64,000 bases of DNA from EW11 sp035765635 (GCA_035765635.1 DASTWZ010000050.1:62001-126000), one strand, 5' to 3'. Counted from the stretch's first letter, positions 8,911 to 18,164 are shown. Made by a program: numbers and translations. Notes: generated by a model from the sequence alone, not told the origin.

Positions 8911-10260
8911 TCAGAGAAACCGCGAGCTCGTAACCACATGAACCACCCGCGGCGCCAAGAGAGCAGCCGCCGCCGGCATGTTTGAGATTTCAAAATGGTC
9001 GGCAATGGTCGCTGCACTGCCACTGCAGCTGAGGTGCCCGACGACGATGCGCTCTGTAGTGGAATCTACACTACAAACCGGATCGCAAAAAACCGCTCCA
9101 TTGACCGAGGGCACTCCGACGCCTTCAAGTCGGCAGTGATAGCAAATCAGCACAATCGGACGCCGCAGCGCCGACGAAATGACCACGCGCAGTGGATCCT
9201 CCGTATCGCGAGCAGGCCCCACCAAAGCGATCAACACCGGGCCCGCAGCGCCGCTTCCGGGATCCGTGTCATTAAGCACCACGCTGCATCCATTCGTGGC
9301 GCCCACGATAACCGCGGCATTCTTTACCACGGTTCGCGTCGCATATCTCCCCTCTCCGAAACTGCCAACATCCAACGAGTAGACTTTTCCCGCTTCAGTC
9401 CCACCGATCAAAGTCGGATTCGCGGCTGCACTTCCGATCTGCACGAAGTGCGTCGTGCCGGCGTAGTCAGCAAGAGATTGCAGATACTTGCTGGAAAAGA
9501 GATATTGATAGGCTTCGGCGAGGGCCGCTGCGTTGCGAAATTCTGCGCTCCTGGTCTCGTTCGCGGACGTATCGGCAATGGCGGCCGGGTCTCGAGATGA
9601 CACAAGCCCTCGTGGCGCGAGCGCGTCAGGACTGATCCGCGCAGGCCAAGTTGGATGATCCGAGCCCTCACCGATCTCCTCCGGCAAATCGTACAAGCAA
9701 ACGGGAAAGCGCGTCAGCGGTACGAAGGCGAATCGGCACTCCACCTCCGCATCGTATTTGAGAACGCGCTCCGCCTCGCTGCGCGAGAACTCGAAGCGTA
9801 TTACCCATGCATCGGATTCCGCGACGGCCGCTCCCAGATACTGCCGCACGCGCGGACCCGAGCTGAGCCAAAGTGCCTTCGATGGTCCGCTCAATGCAGA
9901 GGGCGCGCCGCGCCAATCCGGAAACGACAGGGGCATTGCGGGAGCCGCCGCGAATTCGGGCTTCGCAAGCTCAACATCGCCCAACGGAGCAGCAGACAGA
10001 ATTTCCTCGAGTCGGGTCGAGAACGCGCTCGGGTCACGGCTCAGGCTTTGCCCGAAGCTCGCCTGCGCCGCTTCACGCGCCGCCCTCTCGAGGCGAGAAA
10101 GGAAAACCGCATTCTGCTTCGCAGTATCAAAGGCAGCGGCGGTCCTGTTTACCGTAATGCAAGCCGCAGTCTGAACCGCGAGAGTCGCACTCAGAATGAT
10201 GACCACGACGATCAGCAGCCCGACGATCGCATATCCCTCTCGTCCGGAAGTGATCCTCAT
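8911..10260 (-). CDS. Large PilX/GspK-like minor prepilin
   Basis: A 449-residue protein whose N-terminus (REG then YAIVGLLIVVVIILSATL) is a prepilin-like helix lacking the conserved Glu at +5. Absence of that Glu is characteristic of GspK/PilX-type tip subunits, which are also larger than the other pseudopilins. The rest is a periplasmic domain with several cysteines (for example near CYHC and CDPVC), possibly disulphide-bonded or metal-binding. The ATG at 10260 overlaps the previous stop (ATGA) and the stop abuts the next start. A pseudopilus-tip role is inferred from the missing Glu, the size and the gene order. Confidence 0.65.
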   Translation of the reverse strand: MRITSGREGYAIVGLLIVVVIILSATLAVQTAACITVNRTAAAFDTAKQNAVFLSRLERAAREAAQASFGQSLSRDPSAFSTRLEEILSAAPLGDVELAKPEFAAAPAMPLSFPDWRGAPSALSGPSKALWLSSGPRVRQYLGAAVAESDAWVIRFEFSRSEAERVLKYDAEVECRFAFVPLTRFPVCLYDLPEEIGEGSDHPTWPARISPDALAPRGLVSSRDPAAIADTSANETRSAEFRNAAALAEAYQYLFSSKYLQSLADYAGTTHFVQIGSAAANPTLIGGTEAGKVYSLDVGSFGEGRYATRTVVKNAAVIVGATNGCSVVLNDTDPGSGAAGPVLIALVGPARDTEDPLRVVISSALRRPIVLICYHCRLEGVGVPSVNGAVFCDPVCSVDSTTERIVVGHLSCSGSAATIADHFEISNMPAAAALLAPRVVHVVTSSRFL

Positions 10261-11120
10261 CGCGAAACCTCCAAAACGTACGAGAACCGACTGAACGGCG
10301 GGACTTCATCCTTGGCGGCCAAAGCACGCGTCCCAGCATAGAGCAAAGGATCGGGACAAACGACAGTGCAGGGTGCCTCCTCCGCGACTTTGCCTTCGAA
10401 ATACCGAACCCAAAAATGCCTCGCTCCGACAAACTCGACCGAAGCGCTAACTGGCTTTTCTAAAAAAGAATAAGACCAGTTTTCTCCCGATTGGTCGTAA
10501 AATGTCGCCGTCCTTCGTCTAAACCCCGTCGTCAGCATACCATCGTTTGTCTCGACAGATTTTCCGCGCACCTGCAGCAACCCCGTGACGACCATCTTGT
10601 CCTCCACGGCGCCAATCGTAACGACACTCAAATCGTCAGGATTTTGGGCCTTTTCCCGCGGGCCCAATTTAGTCGCGTATTTTTGGTAAAAGCCGAACGA
10701 GTCCAATTCCAACCCGGCTGAAAAATCGTTGATCACCGGAAGTGCGGTTGCCGCCAACGGGGTTGCGCCCAAACGGGACGCACCAATCGGGAGACCGTGA
10801 TGCTCGCCTCCAAAAACATAAATCGCTTTCGCAGACTGCACGCGTTGCAAGAATGCACTGTGGAGGCGTATTGCTTCTGCGAATACAGAGGGCGAGGGAG
10901 CGACGGCGAGTTGCTCTCCATCGATTTCGATCTCCTGGCCGGGAGTGAGTTGCTTCGCCGCGACTACTGTCTTCGTCGCAATCATAACCAACACCCCCGC
11001 GAGAACCACGCCAATCATGAGTTCAACCAGGGTGAACGCGAATCGCCGACTTCCATGATGCGATCTGCGAAACTCAGGCCGTTCGGCATCTATCGAGTGG
11101 GATTTAATAAGCGAACGCAT
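10257..11120 (-). CDS. PilW/GspJ-like prepilin
   Basis: A 287-residue protein with leader RRFA followed by FTLVELMIGVVLAGVLVMI: a prepilin helix with Glu at +5 but Ala instead of Gly at the predicted -1 position. The start at 11120 gives a long basic leader of about 30 residues and overlaps the preceding pilin gene by 17 bp. A longer in-frame form would start inside that gene and is less likely. The C-terminal domain (about 240 residues) has no family I recognise beyond the PilW/GspJ size class. It is part of a five-gene prepilin block. Confidence 0.65.
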   Translation of the reverse strand: MRSLIKSHSIDAERPEFRRSHHGSRRFAFTLVELMIGVVLAGVLVMIATKTVVAAKQLTPGQEIEIDGEQLAVAPSPSVFAEAIRLHSAFLQRVQSAKAIYVFGGEHHGLPIGASRLGATPLAATALPVINDFSAGLELDSFGFYQKYATKLGPREKAQNPDDLSVVTIGAVEDKMVVTGLLQVRGKSVETNDGMLTTGFRRRTATFYDQSGENWSYSFLEKPVSASVEFVGARHFWVRYFEGKVAEEAPCTVVCPDPLLYAGTRALAAKDEVPPFSRFSYVLEVSR

Positions 11121-11508
11121 AGCCGTCCTGCCGCAAAATGGTTTTCGCTCTGAGCGAGCCCGAGAGTTCCATCGTGAACCCGCCTGACATCGCGAGGTAG
11201 TCACCCGCCGTGCCCGATAAAAGATTTTCCGCTACCAGCAATTGCAGCCTCGCTTCGTCTCCGTGAGCAGCAGCCCAGCTCGTGGCCGCGGCCGGAATGG
11301 TCAGCGCATAGCTTTCACGCGCTGCATTCACCAGCTTCGCGTTTTGCACCGCCGCGTTCTGTAGCGTGGCACGACGCACGCCCGAATATACCGGCACCGC
11401 GATGAGCGATAGCATGCCGATCAGCGCCAGCACGACAATGAGCTCGCTTAGCGTATAGCCCCGCGAAGTCCCATGCCGTCGCGCAAAAATTTGCGGACGA
11501 GTGAACAC
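11104..11508 (-). CDS. Small prepilin (pilin-like)
   Basis: A 134-residue type IV pilin-like protein. The leader ends in SRG and the mature form begins YTLSELIVVLALIGMLSLIAVP, with Glu at +5 and the usual Pro near position 22. The short globular part (about 90 residues) is rich in Ala. It lies 28 bp after the other small prepilin gene and overlaps the next prepilin by 17 bp. It could be the major or a minor subunit; nothing in the sequence decides that. Confidence 0.8.
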   Translation of the reverse strand: MFTRPQIFARRHGTSRGYTLSELIVVLALIGMLSLIAVPVYSGVRRATLQNAAVQNAKLVNAARESYALTIPAAATSWAAAHGDEARLQLLVAENLLSGTAGDYLAMSGGFTMELSGSLRAKTILRQDGYAFAY

Positions 11509-11536
11509 GTCTCTTAGGCAACTGCCAGACGATCAA

Positions 11537-11986
11537 TCAGGGATTCACCGTCGGCTTATTCAAAATGGCTTCGAACTTCGGCGCGGTGGTCGCAGATCCC
11601 GCGGTGAATTTGTAGGCCGCAGGATTCAATGCCTTTTCCAAAACAATCGTCTGTGCCGCAGCCGCCGCATCAACCGCAGGAATGACGATGCCTGCATGCA
11701 ACGCATCAATCGCCGCGGTGCCATCGACCCAACCCGTCATATCGACGCCCCCATTGTGGGCTGCCGTCATCAGTTGATTCAGCATGTCGGCATTCTTGAT
11801 TTTAACGTTATCCGACGCCGCGTTGCGCACGTTGTTGTAAATCGGCAGGGCGATCGCCGCGAGCAGCCCCAGTACGACGATGACGATGATAATTTCGGCC
11901 ATCGTATAGCCGGACTTTGAACGCAGAACGGAGCGCCCAGAACGGACGCGCAAGGGAAGCAATGCCGAAGAAGCCAATGATGTCAT
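11537..11986 (-). CDS. Small prepilin, candidate major pilin
   Basis: A 149-residue type IV pilin-like protein. The leader ends in KSG, and the mature start YTMAEIIIVIVVLGLLAAIALP has Glu at +5 and the Pro-kink at 22. The start at 11986 is preferred because it gives a 26-residue basic leader; a longer in-frame reading adds 32 unremarkable residues. It is the first gene of the pilus half of the operon and follows the only long gap in the cluster (210 bp, AT-rich), so it may have its own promoter, as expected for an abundant subunit. No strong Shine-Dalgarno sequence is visible. Confidence 0.75.
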   Translation of the reverse strand: MTSLASSALLPLRVRSGRSVLRSKSGYTMAEIIIVIVVLGLLAAIALPIYNNVRNAASDNVKIKNADMLNQLMTAAHNGGVDMTGWVDGTAAIDALHAGIVIPAVDAAAAAQTIVLEKALNPAAYKFTAGSATTAPKFEAILNKPTVNP

Positions 11987-12196
11987 AGGTGTTGTTGTTT
12001 CCGGCGGAGAACCGCCGAGTGATGCCATACCCCCGCATCTGTCCGCCACTGACGCTGAAATCCAGCCCTCCGAATTGGCCAACTCCTGCCAACGACAAAT
12101 CGATGCGATGATTTAAAGTGGTCTTGTCTATGATTTATGTCGATAAAAAAATATGCACATTCGTATAAAATACGCGCGTCAGGAAAATTCCTCCGC
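11987..12196 (-). promoter_or_regulatory. AT-rich gap between T4SS-like and pilin genes, possible internal promoter
   Basis: This 210-bp gap is the only sizeable break in the 18-kb minus-strand gene run. The stretch 12118-12180 is strikingly AT-rich against its surroundings and contains TATTTTATAC-like -10 material on the minus strand. It has no coding features and no intrinsic terminator. A separate promoter for the pilin genes is inferred; no clean -35/-10 pair can be assigned. Confidence 0.3.
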
Positions 12197-13774
12197 CTAG
12201 CCAATCGGCAATCGCCTGTGCGCTCGGGCAGTCGTCGCCGGCGACAAGGCCGGTGATTCCCCGGACCCGAGCCGCGCGATTGAAAACCTGCTCCCGCCTA
12301 CATCCGTAAATACCCTGCCTACGTCGCCGCTTTCGGAATTACTGGATTGGCTTGAACCGCCCGACGCGACCGAAGTCGCAGCCTGCCCAGCCCTCGCCAA
12401 CACCATCGCTGCCGCGGCGGCTATCACTCCGACCGGACCACCCGCCGCCGCTACGTTCGAAAGTTTTCCAGATGCAGCTGTCATCGATGCTCCTGCCCTT
12501 ATTGCTGCCGATGAGACAATCCTGCTTTGAATCGAGGAGACATTCACGACAGAGCCACCGGCCATCGTCGGCGGCGCCGGCGCCTGGGCCATTGAGTTCA
12601 TTGTCCTCGCGAGAGCGGATGCCTCGCTCATCTGCGCCCCGACGAACTCCACGCCTTTGGTCAGCATCGCATTCATCGCCTTGGGAGCCGCCACGGCCGA
12701 AACGAGAATCATCGAAGCGCAAATTAAGAGAAAGAATGCTATCACGATGATCATTACCCACGGCATGTTCGACGCGGCCTCCATGACGATTCCCGCCCGT
12801 ATCACGACCGGCGTATGCGCATCGCTCGCCGTCTCGAGCGTCCGTCGGCACACCTCAATGATCCAAGCCATCAAACTCGAAAGAAGCGAAATCGCTATGC
12901 CGTTCCCGATCGCCCAGCCGATCGGCCAAAGCGAAATCGAAATGTACTTCGTGATGAAATTCGCTGATGGCCCTCGCATCGGCGCAAACGACGCGAAGGC
13001 GATCATCATCGGCAGAAATACATCCATCGTTTGATGGAGGAATTCACGACCCATCTCGCCAATCGTTATGGCCAACATGCCAAGCAGGAGTGCGATCGCC
13101 GGAATAATTATCAGAATCAAAACGACCGCGCGGTTCACAACGCTACGGAACGCACCCGTGATGCTGGACAACGCGTTGGTCATGCTGACCCACGCCTCTT
13201 TCATATAGCTCCACGCCATCTTCGTCCAACTGGCATCCTCCTTCATCACCGGGCCGTCCTTGGGCGTCGCCGGCCCAACATTCACGTCCTGTAGCGATTC
13301 CATCATGGGCGATTCGCCAGGCAGCAATTGAATCAAGGAATCCCAGCAGGTCGCGATGGCATTTGCGTTCGTGAACTTACTCGATTCTGCCAACGAATCT
13401 GCCGCCTGATAAATTTGGTTTCCGATTTTTGGCGCTGCCGCCATCAGCCCGATCGTCAACACGACTGACGCCACCCAGCCCATTGATTCGTCGCTCGTTC
13501 GCGCTTTCGCGACGCGTCGGATCGCGCTGATCATTACCGCCGTAATACCGACGAGCGTGAAACAGTTTCTCAGGTACTCGAGCTTGTCCGCCATCTGCGC
13601 GAACGGCGCCTTCACATTAAAGAGTTCGAGCAGTTTCAAAATCGCAGCCGGAGCTTGAGTTTGGACCGGTTGCGCCGGCACCTGCGCATGCGCGAAAGTT
13701 GCCAGGCTCAACAATATGAGCCCGAAGATTCCCCACCGCCGGGCGCGGCCAAACCGATGCCTATGCGCCTTCAT
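12197..13774 (-). CDS. VirB6/TrbL-like polytopic membrane protein
   Basis: A 525-residue protein with a signal peptide (cleavage likely after FAHA near residue 30) and at least six strongly hydrophobic segments in the middle. Among them are VVLILIIIPAIALLLGMLAI and a WVMIIVIAFFLLICASMILVSA-type helix. A Gly/Ala/Ser-rich, low-complexity, probably disordered C-terminal tail of about 130 residues ends the protein. This is the topology of VirB6/TrbL channel proteins of conjugative type IV secretion. It lies 9 bp after the VirB5/TrbJ-like gene, the classical trbJ-trbL or virB5-virB6 order. Sequence identity in this family is always low, so topology plus order carry the call. Confidence 0.75.
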   Translation of the reverse strand: MKAHRHRFGRARRWGIFGLILLSLATFAHAQVPAQPVQTQAPAAILKLLELFNVKAPFAQMADKLEYLRNCFTLVGITAVMISAIRRVAKARTSDESMGWVASVVLTIGLMAAAPKIGNQIYQAADSLAESSKFTNANAIATCWDSLIQLLPGESPMMESLQDVNVGPATPKDGPVMKEDASWTKMAWSYMKEAWVSMTNALSSITGAFRSVVNRAVVLILIIIPAIALLLGMLAITIGEMGREFLHQTMDVFLPMMIAFASFAPMRGPSANFITKYISISLWPIGWAIGNGIAISLLSSLMAWIIEVCRRTLETASDAHTPVVIRAGIVMEAASNMPWVMIIVIAFFLLICASMILVSAVAAPKAMNAMLTKGVEFVGAQMSEASALARTMNSMAQAPAPPTMAGGSVVNVSSIQSRIVSSAAIRAGASMTAASGKLSNVAAAGGPVGVIAAAAAMVLARAGQAATSVASGGSSQSSNSESGDVGRVFTDVGGSRFSIARLGSGESPALSPATTARAHRRLPIG

Positions 13775-13783
13775 TTGAAGCGC

Positions 13784-14587
13784 CTACTTCAGCTCCAAAA
13801 TTTCCAACCCAACATCCGCGGCCCTTTGCGCGCGCGCATACAGTTCGCTCGTCACCTTCTGCGCCTTTTCTGATTCGAGCTCAGCGTCCTTTCTTTTTTC
13901 GAGCGCCTGATCGTCTGTTAGATTTTGGAGTTCATCCTGCGCCTGCTTCGTCTGCGCTGCGGCAAAATCCATGCGCTGCTTCGATGCAGCGAGCGTCGCC
14001 TGCAACAGCGCGATTTCGGATTGGGTCGTTGCTGCGCTCAGCTGCTGCAAGGTCTGTTCCTGCAGTTCCAGTTCCGTCACATCGACTTTGTGCTGATTCT
14101 CCAGAGCCTGCTTCACACGACCACGCATGGCTTTCTCCGAAGCCAGTCCGACGTATCGATCGCGATCCCGCGCGACTTCATTGCCGAATACAGTGACCTT
14201 TTCAGGCACGGTCAGGACGTCGCTCGAGACATCAGCCGACGTTTTGGATGCCAGCTTCCAAGTCGAACGGGTCAGGTCCAAGACGTCCTGACCGCGCTTC
14301 AACGTGCTCGCCTCCTTAACGAGCGACAGCGCGGGCTTGGCGGTGTTGACGATGTTGCCGGCGAAGTCCTTCGCGTGGCCGACGACATTCACCATCTCCT
14401 GCGTCTGTTTCACCTGCTGCTCCGCTTTGGAGATCATCTCCATCCATTTTGGAAGTTCCTCAGAAGCCCAAAGCATTTCCTGAGCGGGATTCGACGCGAC
14501 GATCACCACGTCACCGACTCCCATAAACGCAAACGCCTTGGTCGCGGCCAGACAACCCAACAGCAGTCCAAATTTCTTCGTGCGCAT
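13784..14587 (-). CDS. VirB5/TrbJ-like periplasmic protein
   Basis: A 267-residue exported protein: signal peptide to about residue 20 (AATKAFAF), then a short motif GVGDVVIVASNPAQE and a long alpha-helical, heptad-rich body (about 40-265). The N-terminal motif followed by Gln/Lys-rich helices (EQQVKQTQEMVNVVGH) matches the pattern of TrbJ/VirB5 proteins, which tip the conjugative pilus. It lies 10 bp after the lipoprotein gene and 9 bp before the VirB6/TrbL-like gene. The helical structure is evident; the specific family is an inference supported by order. Confidence 0.7.
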   Translation of the reverse strand: MRTKKFGLLLGCLAATKAFAFMGVGDVVIVASNPAQEMLWASEELPKWMEMISKAEQQVKQTQEMVNVVGHAKDFAGNIVNTAKPALSLVKEASTLKRGQDVLDLTRSTWKLASKTSADVSSDVLTVPEKVTVFGNEVARDRDRYVGLASEKAMRGRVKQALENQHKVDVTELELQEQTLQQLSAATTQSEIALLQATLAASKQRMDFAAAQTKQAQDELQNLTDDQALEKRKDAELESEKAQKVTSELYARAQRAADVGLEILELK

Positions 14588-14597
14588 ATTGTATTCG

Positions 14598-15035
14598 TTA
14601 TTCGGTTACACTCAAAGTCACGCTGTGCGGTTCGAGCTTTCGCCCGTCGACGGTCACCGTCGGACCGGGGACGACGTAGTGCACGACCTTGCCTGCATCT
14701 GCCTCTGAAATCAGCGGCTCGGCCTCGAGCGCTTGGCGCAGAAAGTACTGCCTCTTGATCGCGTCGGCCTGGCCTTGCACATATCCGTCGTCGAACCCCG
14801 CTTGGCGGACGTCGCCGTCCTCGCCCATCAACATCCCAGTGGCCAACGCGCCCGCGCCCGCTCCGACGAAGGCCCAGCCGGGTTTCTTGTCGCCAAGACT
14901 ATAACCGGCGGCCCCTCCAGCCGCGGCTCCAATGCCTGTCGCCACCGCGCGTTTCGTCGTCGTGGGGATGACCGAGCATCCGGTCATCCCCAGTGCGCCA
15001 ACAACGACTCCCGCCAAAACAATCGTCGTTTTCAT
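14598..15035 (-). CDS. Glycine-zipper lipoprotein (VirB7-position)
   Basis: A 145-residue lipoprotein with a lipobox ending in Cys20 (LGMTGC) and a Gly-zipper segment (GIGAAAGGAAGYSLG and GAGAGALATGMLMG), a pattern common in membrane-inserting lipoproteins. An acidic/basic periplasmic tail follows. The ATG at 15035 overlaps the VirB4-like stop as ATGA; the longer in-frame reading lacks a signal sequence. In the operon it occupies the place of the small lipoprotein (VirB7/TrbH/TrbK type) of conjugation systems, but it has no specific similarity to VirB7. A role in stabilising the channel or preventing surface exclusion is possible; I do not assign one. Confidence 0.6.
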   Translation of the reverse strand: MKTTIVLAGVVVGALGMTGCSVIPTTTKRAVATGIGAAAGGAAGYSLGDKKPGWAFVGAGAGALATGMLMGEDGDVRQAGFDDGYVQGQADAIKRQYFLRQALEAEPLISEADAGKVVHYVVPGPTVTVDGRKLEPHSVTLSVTE

Positions 15036-17788
15036 TGAGCCACCGTTCTCTTTCTCCCTCTTTTTTGCTGCTCGAGTTTTTCGGCTTCGAGCAAAACGCC
15101 CTCGACGGGATCTTCGTACTGCCCCAGCAGCTTCATCCGCTCGTCGAAAAGTTGTCCTGAACTTTCGGATACATACAGCATCTCGCGCGTCGCGAAATTT
15201 CGCGCCGTCCCGCAACTGGCGCCGGTCCCCTCCTGCGACCAGATCGCCATTTCAGAGTACCGCGAAGCACCGCTTTGGTATTCAGGAGCTGAATACCCTC
15301 GAATCATTTCCTTCACCGCTGCGGAAAGACCCACTGCTGCTCCAAGATCATCCAGGTCGGCACGGTCATTCTGACGAAACACCCAAAACTGTTTCGAATT
15401 TCCGAAAATCACGGGGCGCAGCTCGGACTGGGCAAGCTGGCTGTATTGCTGCGTGACCGGCAGAATACGGTAGCTGAACTTTCCCATCTGCGCGTACATC
15501 TCGGAAAACAATTCCTTGGCTCCGCCAACGCCGATGTAACGACTCGGCTCTTCGTAGATCCCTTCCTTGCGCCAGGCGCGAGGCAGCGTGATGACGTGCT
15601 GTCGAATCACATTTCCCAGCAGATAGAGAGCCGCTTCTTTCAGCTCGCGATTCGCCTCCGGCAACAAACCGAGTTCGAAATGCAAAAGACGCTGCGCGAA
15701 GTTTCGATTTCTCACGCCATCGAAAAGGCATCCGTTCGCGCCGTGGCGCGTCCATGCTCGCAAGCGTGAGGCCAGCCTCATCACTTCGCGTTCGTCATGG
15801 TGCGACATCGGCGTGTGCTGCATGCTTTCGACCAGCGCCGAGTGGGTCGGAAAGTCCTCCGGCGCGAACATCGAAACCCCAATGTTGCGCACGAATATCG
15901 CGCTCTCCGGACGGCGAAGGAAACGCACCAGCTCCTCTTCCTTGAATGCCGCTTTCATTTCCTTGAAGCGGTCCGGTTCTTCACTCTCGAGCTGCCGCAG
16001 ATCCGACCAGACTTCGAGTGTACCGAGATTCGATGCTGCGCCCAGCCCCTGGCGGTGTTGCTCGATCAACATCGCCCAGCGCGCGGCCTCGAGTTCGCGG
16101 CCGGCGTCGCGGTTGCACCAATCGTTCCAGGCTTGGCCGTACAGGCGATTGACGTATTCGCCGTACATCGCCTTCCGATCCACATTCACCTCGGGATCGA
16201 GGGCGCGTCCCGCCATCACGCCCAACAATCCGGCAGAGAGCGCAATCTGACTTTGCGAAAGCGGAGCGCCTTGGGTGTCGAAATAGTTGAGCGTGATATC
16301 ACCGTCTGGATTAAGGACGATCGACTCGCCACCGAGCAGTTTCACCGCAGTCGCGTACGACATGCCCTCTTCGACGATACAGCGGAATTTGTAGAAACAG
16401 TCCGTCTGCGAAACATAATCGATGACCTGCGAACTCTTGCCGACACGAGTCGTCCCAATCACGACACCGTGCTGCGGCACACCGTTCGCATACGCACGCA
16501 GGCCCACGAGGTTGCCATCGCTTCCGTCGTAAATCGCCTCGCCTTCCTCCATGCACCCGGTGAACGAGGCCGAGAGCGGCACAAGATCCTGCAGAAAACA
16601 AACCGTCGGATCAGCGCCGCCGAGCGCAAAGAGATCCCAGTCTCGATAACGGCCTCCCAGCCGGCCTGGCAGACTCTCGAAAAACAGATTCTTCGCCGCC
16701 ATCGGCTCTTCGGCATGAAAATATCGTGCCCCATTCATGTGCACGATGGCTTCTTTCACCACCATCACCTTCGCCTGCAGGACTTCCAGGTTGGCATCCC
16801 AAATTCGAATGATCGGCAGCACGGAGAATGGGCGTGCATAACCGTTCTGCAGCGCCGCGATCTTGCCGCGCTTTTTTTGGGCCATGGTGTCAGCTGACTC
16901 TTTTTCGTCCTGCGTGACGTTTCGCTTCAGACGCTTCAGCTCGATCTCCGTCTTCTTCACTTCCGCCTGCGGATTGAGCGGATAACAGTTCAGCGTGTAA
17001 CTGTAGTTGCCACTCAGCGCGGCTGTTAGCGACCAGATGATTCCGAAATAGGTTTCGAGCGGCCACTGCCGCAGCACGAGCACGGCGTGGTAGAAGCCAT
17101 CGAATTTGAAATACACCGCGCCCTCCCCGTCGGTCGTGCTGATGCCATTAGCGGGGCAACAGTTCTCCAATACCGTTGCACGAGGATCCGGTTCGCGGTG
17201 CCGTGCGGCTCCGACGAGGCGCAGGCTTGGATTCAAGAATGCACGCCAACTTTGGAAGTGCTCCCTGTCGCCCATCACGTCGAGCCGGCACTCCGGCAAG
17301 CGCGCCCCAAAACTTTCCAGACGATCGCCGAGCGATTTCGCGACCTGGGCCAAGTAGCTGTCGAATTGCTCGGCGGTTTGGACGCCTTTACGCGGGAGCG
17401 TGGATGCTCTCTTTCCAACCCACACCTCCAGTCGCTCGCGCCGGAGACGTCCTTCATCCATCGCACGCTGGTACCGATAAAATCGTTCTTCCCGCACCGC
17501 GCGGCACCACCCGCGCGCGCCGTGCTCCACGGTCTTCTTTCGATACGCGTTGAGTTCGTCTTCGTAGTCCGAATCGACCCTCCACTGAAACTGCACCGCT
17601 TCATCGGAAGCCAACGTATTCAGCCAGGCGCCAAGACCGGCGTAGTACGACTCGCGCGTGCCTTGGTCCGCTGATTTCAAGTCCGGCACATGCACGCGCG
17701 CTCCGCGCGAAAGCACCGTCACCGGACTGAGACTTTCTCCAAAGAAGACCAGATCTTTGGTGAACCATCCGTTTGGCACCTCAGACAC
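15032..17788 (-). CDS. VirB4/TraC-like type IV secretion ATPase with altered Walker B
   Basis: A 918-residue protein of the VirB4/TrbE/TraC family. The N-terminal 400 residues correspond to the CagE/TrbE-type domain. Walker A is GTTRVGKS (residues 445-452). The C-terminal domain has the typical GCLFDG signature, a helical stretch and the PVTQQYSQL motif that follows Walker B. At the Walker B position the expected hydrophobic-DE sequence reads YIGVGGAKELF (residues 751-761), so both acidic residues are replaced by Gly (755, 756). VirB4 drives pilin handling and substrate transfer at the inner membrane. The gene overlaps the VirB3-like gene by 8 bp and the lipoprotein gene by 4 bp. Whether it still hydrolyses ATP is unclear. 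Confidence 0.85.
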   Translation of the reverse strand: MSEVPNGWFTKDLVFFGESLSPVTVLSRGARVHVPDLKSADQGTRESYYAGLGAWLNTLASDEAVQFQWRVDSDYEDELNAYRKKTVEHGARGWCRAVREERFYRYQRAMDEGRLRRERLEVWVGKRASTLPRKGVQTAEQFDSYLAQVAKSLGDRLESFGARLPECRLDVMGDREHFQSWRAFLNPSLRLVGAARHREPDPRATVLENCCPANGISTTDGEGAVYFKFDGFYHAVLVLRQWPLETYFGIIWSLTAALSGNYSYTLNCYPLNPQAEVKKTEIELKRLKRNVTQDEKESADTMAQKKRGKIAALQNGYARPFSVLPIIRIWDANLEVLQAKVMVVKEAIVHMNGARYFHAEEPMAAKNLFFESLPGRLGGRYRDWDLFALGGADPTVCFLQDLVPLSASFTGCMEEGEAIYDGSDGNLVGLRAYANGVPQHGVVIGTTRVGKSSQVIDYVSQTDCFYKFRCIVEEGMSYATAVKLLGGESIVLNPDGDITLNYFDTQGAPLSQSQIALSAGLLGVMAGRALDPEVNVDRKAMYGEYVNRLYGQAWNDWCNRDAGRELEAARWAMLIEQHRQGLGAASNLGTLEVWSDLRQLESEEPDRFKEMKAAFKEEELVRFLRRPESAIFVRNIGVSMFAPEDFPTHSALVESMQHTPMSHHDEREVMRLASRLRAWTRHGANGCLFDGVRNRNFAQRLLHFELGLLPEANRELKEAALYLLGNVIRQHVITLPRAWRKEGIYEEPSRYIGVGGAKELFSEMYAQMGKFSYRILPVTQQYSQLAQSELRPVIFGNSKQFWVFRQNDRADLDDLGAAVGLSAAVKEMIRGYSAPEYQSGASRYSEMAIWSQEGTGASCGTARNFATREMLYVSESSGQLFDERMKLLGQYEDPVEGVLLEAEKLEQQKRGRKRTVAQ

Positions 17789-18164
17789 GGCGACCTCCGT
17801 TCTCTGCCAGACGATGTTCGATTATTTGCCGCGGATCCCTTCTTCGGCACCAACGCTGCGGTTTCAGACCAAAATTTCGTCCGCGTAGGTGTTTTTCGAA
17901 TACATCGCTCTGGTACGCCGGGGGCTTCGCATGGACAAAGAACTTGATCCACACGGCCGACACGGCCACAGGAACCAATCCCACGCCAATGCGCGTGAAA
18001 ATAGATCGGCCGGTGAGAGCAAGCACGAGCAGCATCCCGATCAGCGCGCCCCCGACAATATAGAAGGCGACGAGCCCCTCGAGATCCCAACCGAAGACTG
18101 ACACGATTCCTTTTGAATCAGGCCCAGCGTTCGTCGGCGTGACGCGAATTGGTCGGTGGTCCAC
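17781..18164 (-). CDS. VirB3-like membrane protein
   Basis: A 127-residue protein with a basic N-terminus (HRPIRVTPTN), two adjacent membrane helices (about 31-52 and 58-76), and a basic C-terminus containing KPPAYQSDVFEKHLRG. This resembles the small VirB3/TraL/PrgI-type proteins that sit immediately before and partner VirB4. The start is GTG at 18164, with AAGGA about 6 bp upstream. The 3' end overlaps the VirB4-like gene by 8 bp, a common virB3-virB4 arrangement. Small size limits certainty, but topology and adjacency agree. Confidence 0.65.
   Translation of the reverse strand: MDHRPIRVTPTNAGPDSKGIVSVFGWDLEGLVAFYIVGGALIGMLLVLALTGRSIFTRIGVGLVPVAVSAVWIKFFVHAKPPAYQSDVFEKHLRGRNFGLKPQRWCRRRDPRQIIEHRLAENGGRRV

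Noticed and set aside
12181..12192. AGGAAAATTCCT palindrome-like sequence after the VirB6-like gene
   Set aside because: Loop of two bases and no T-run; not a terminator.
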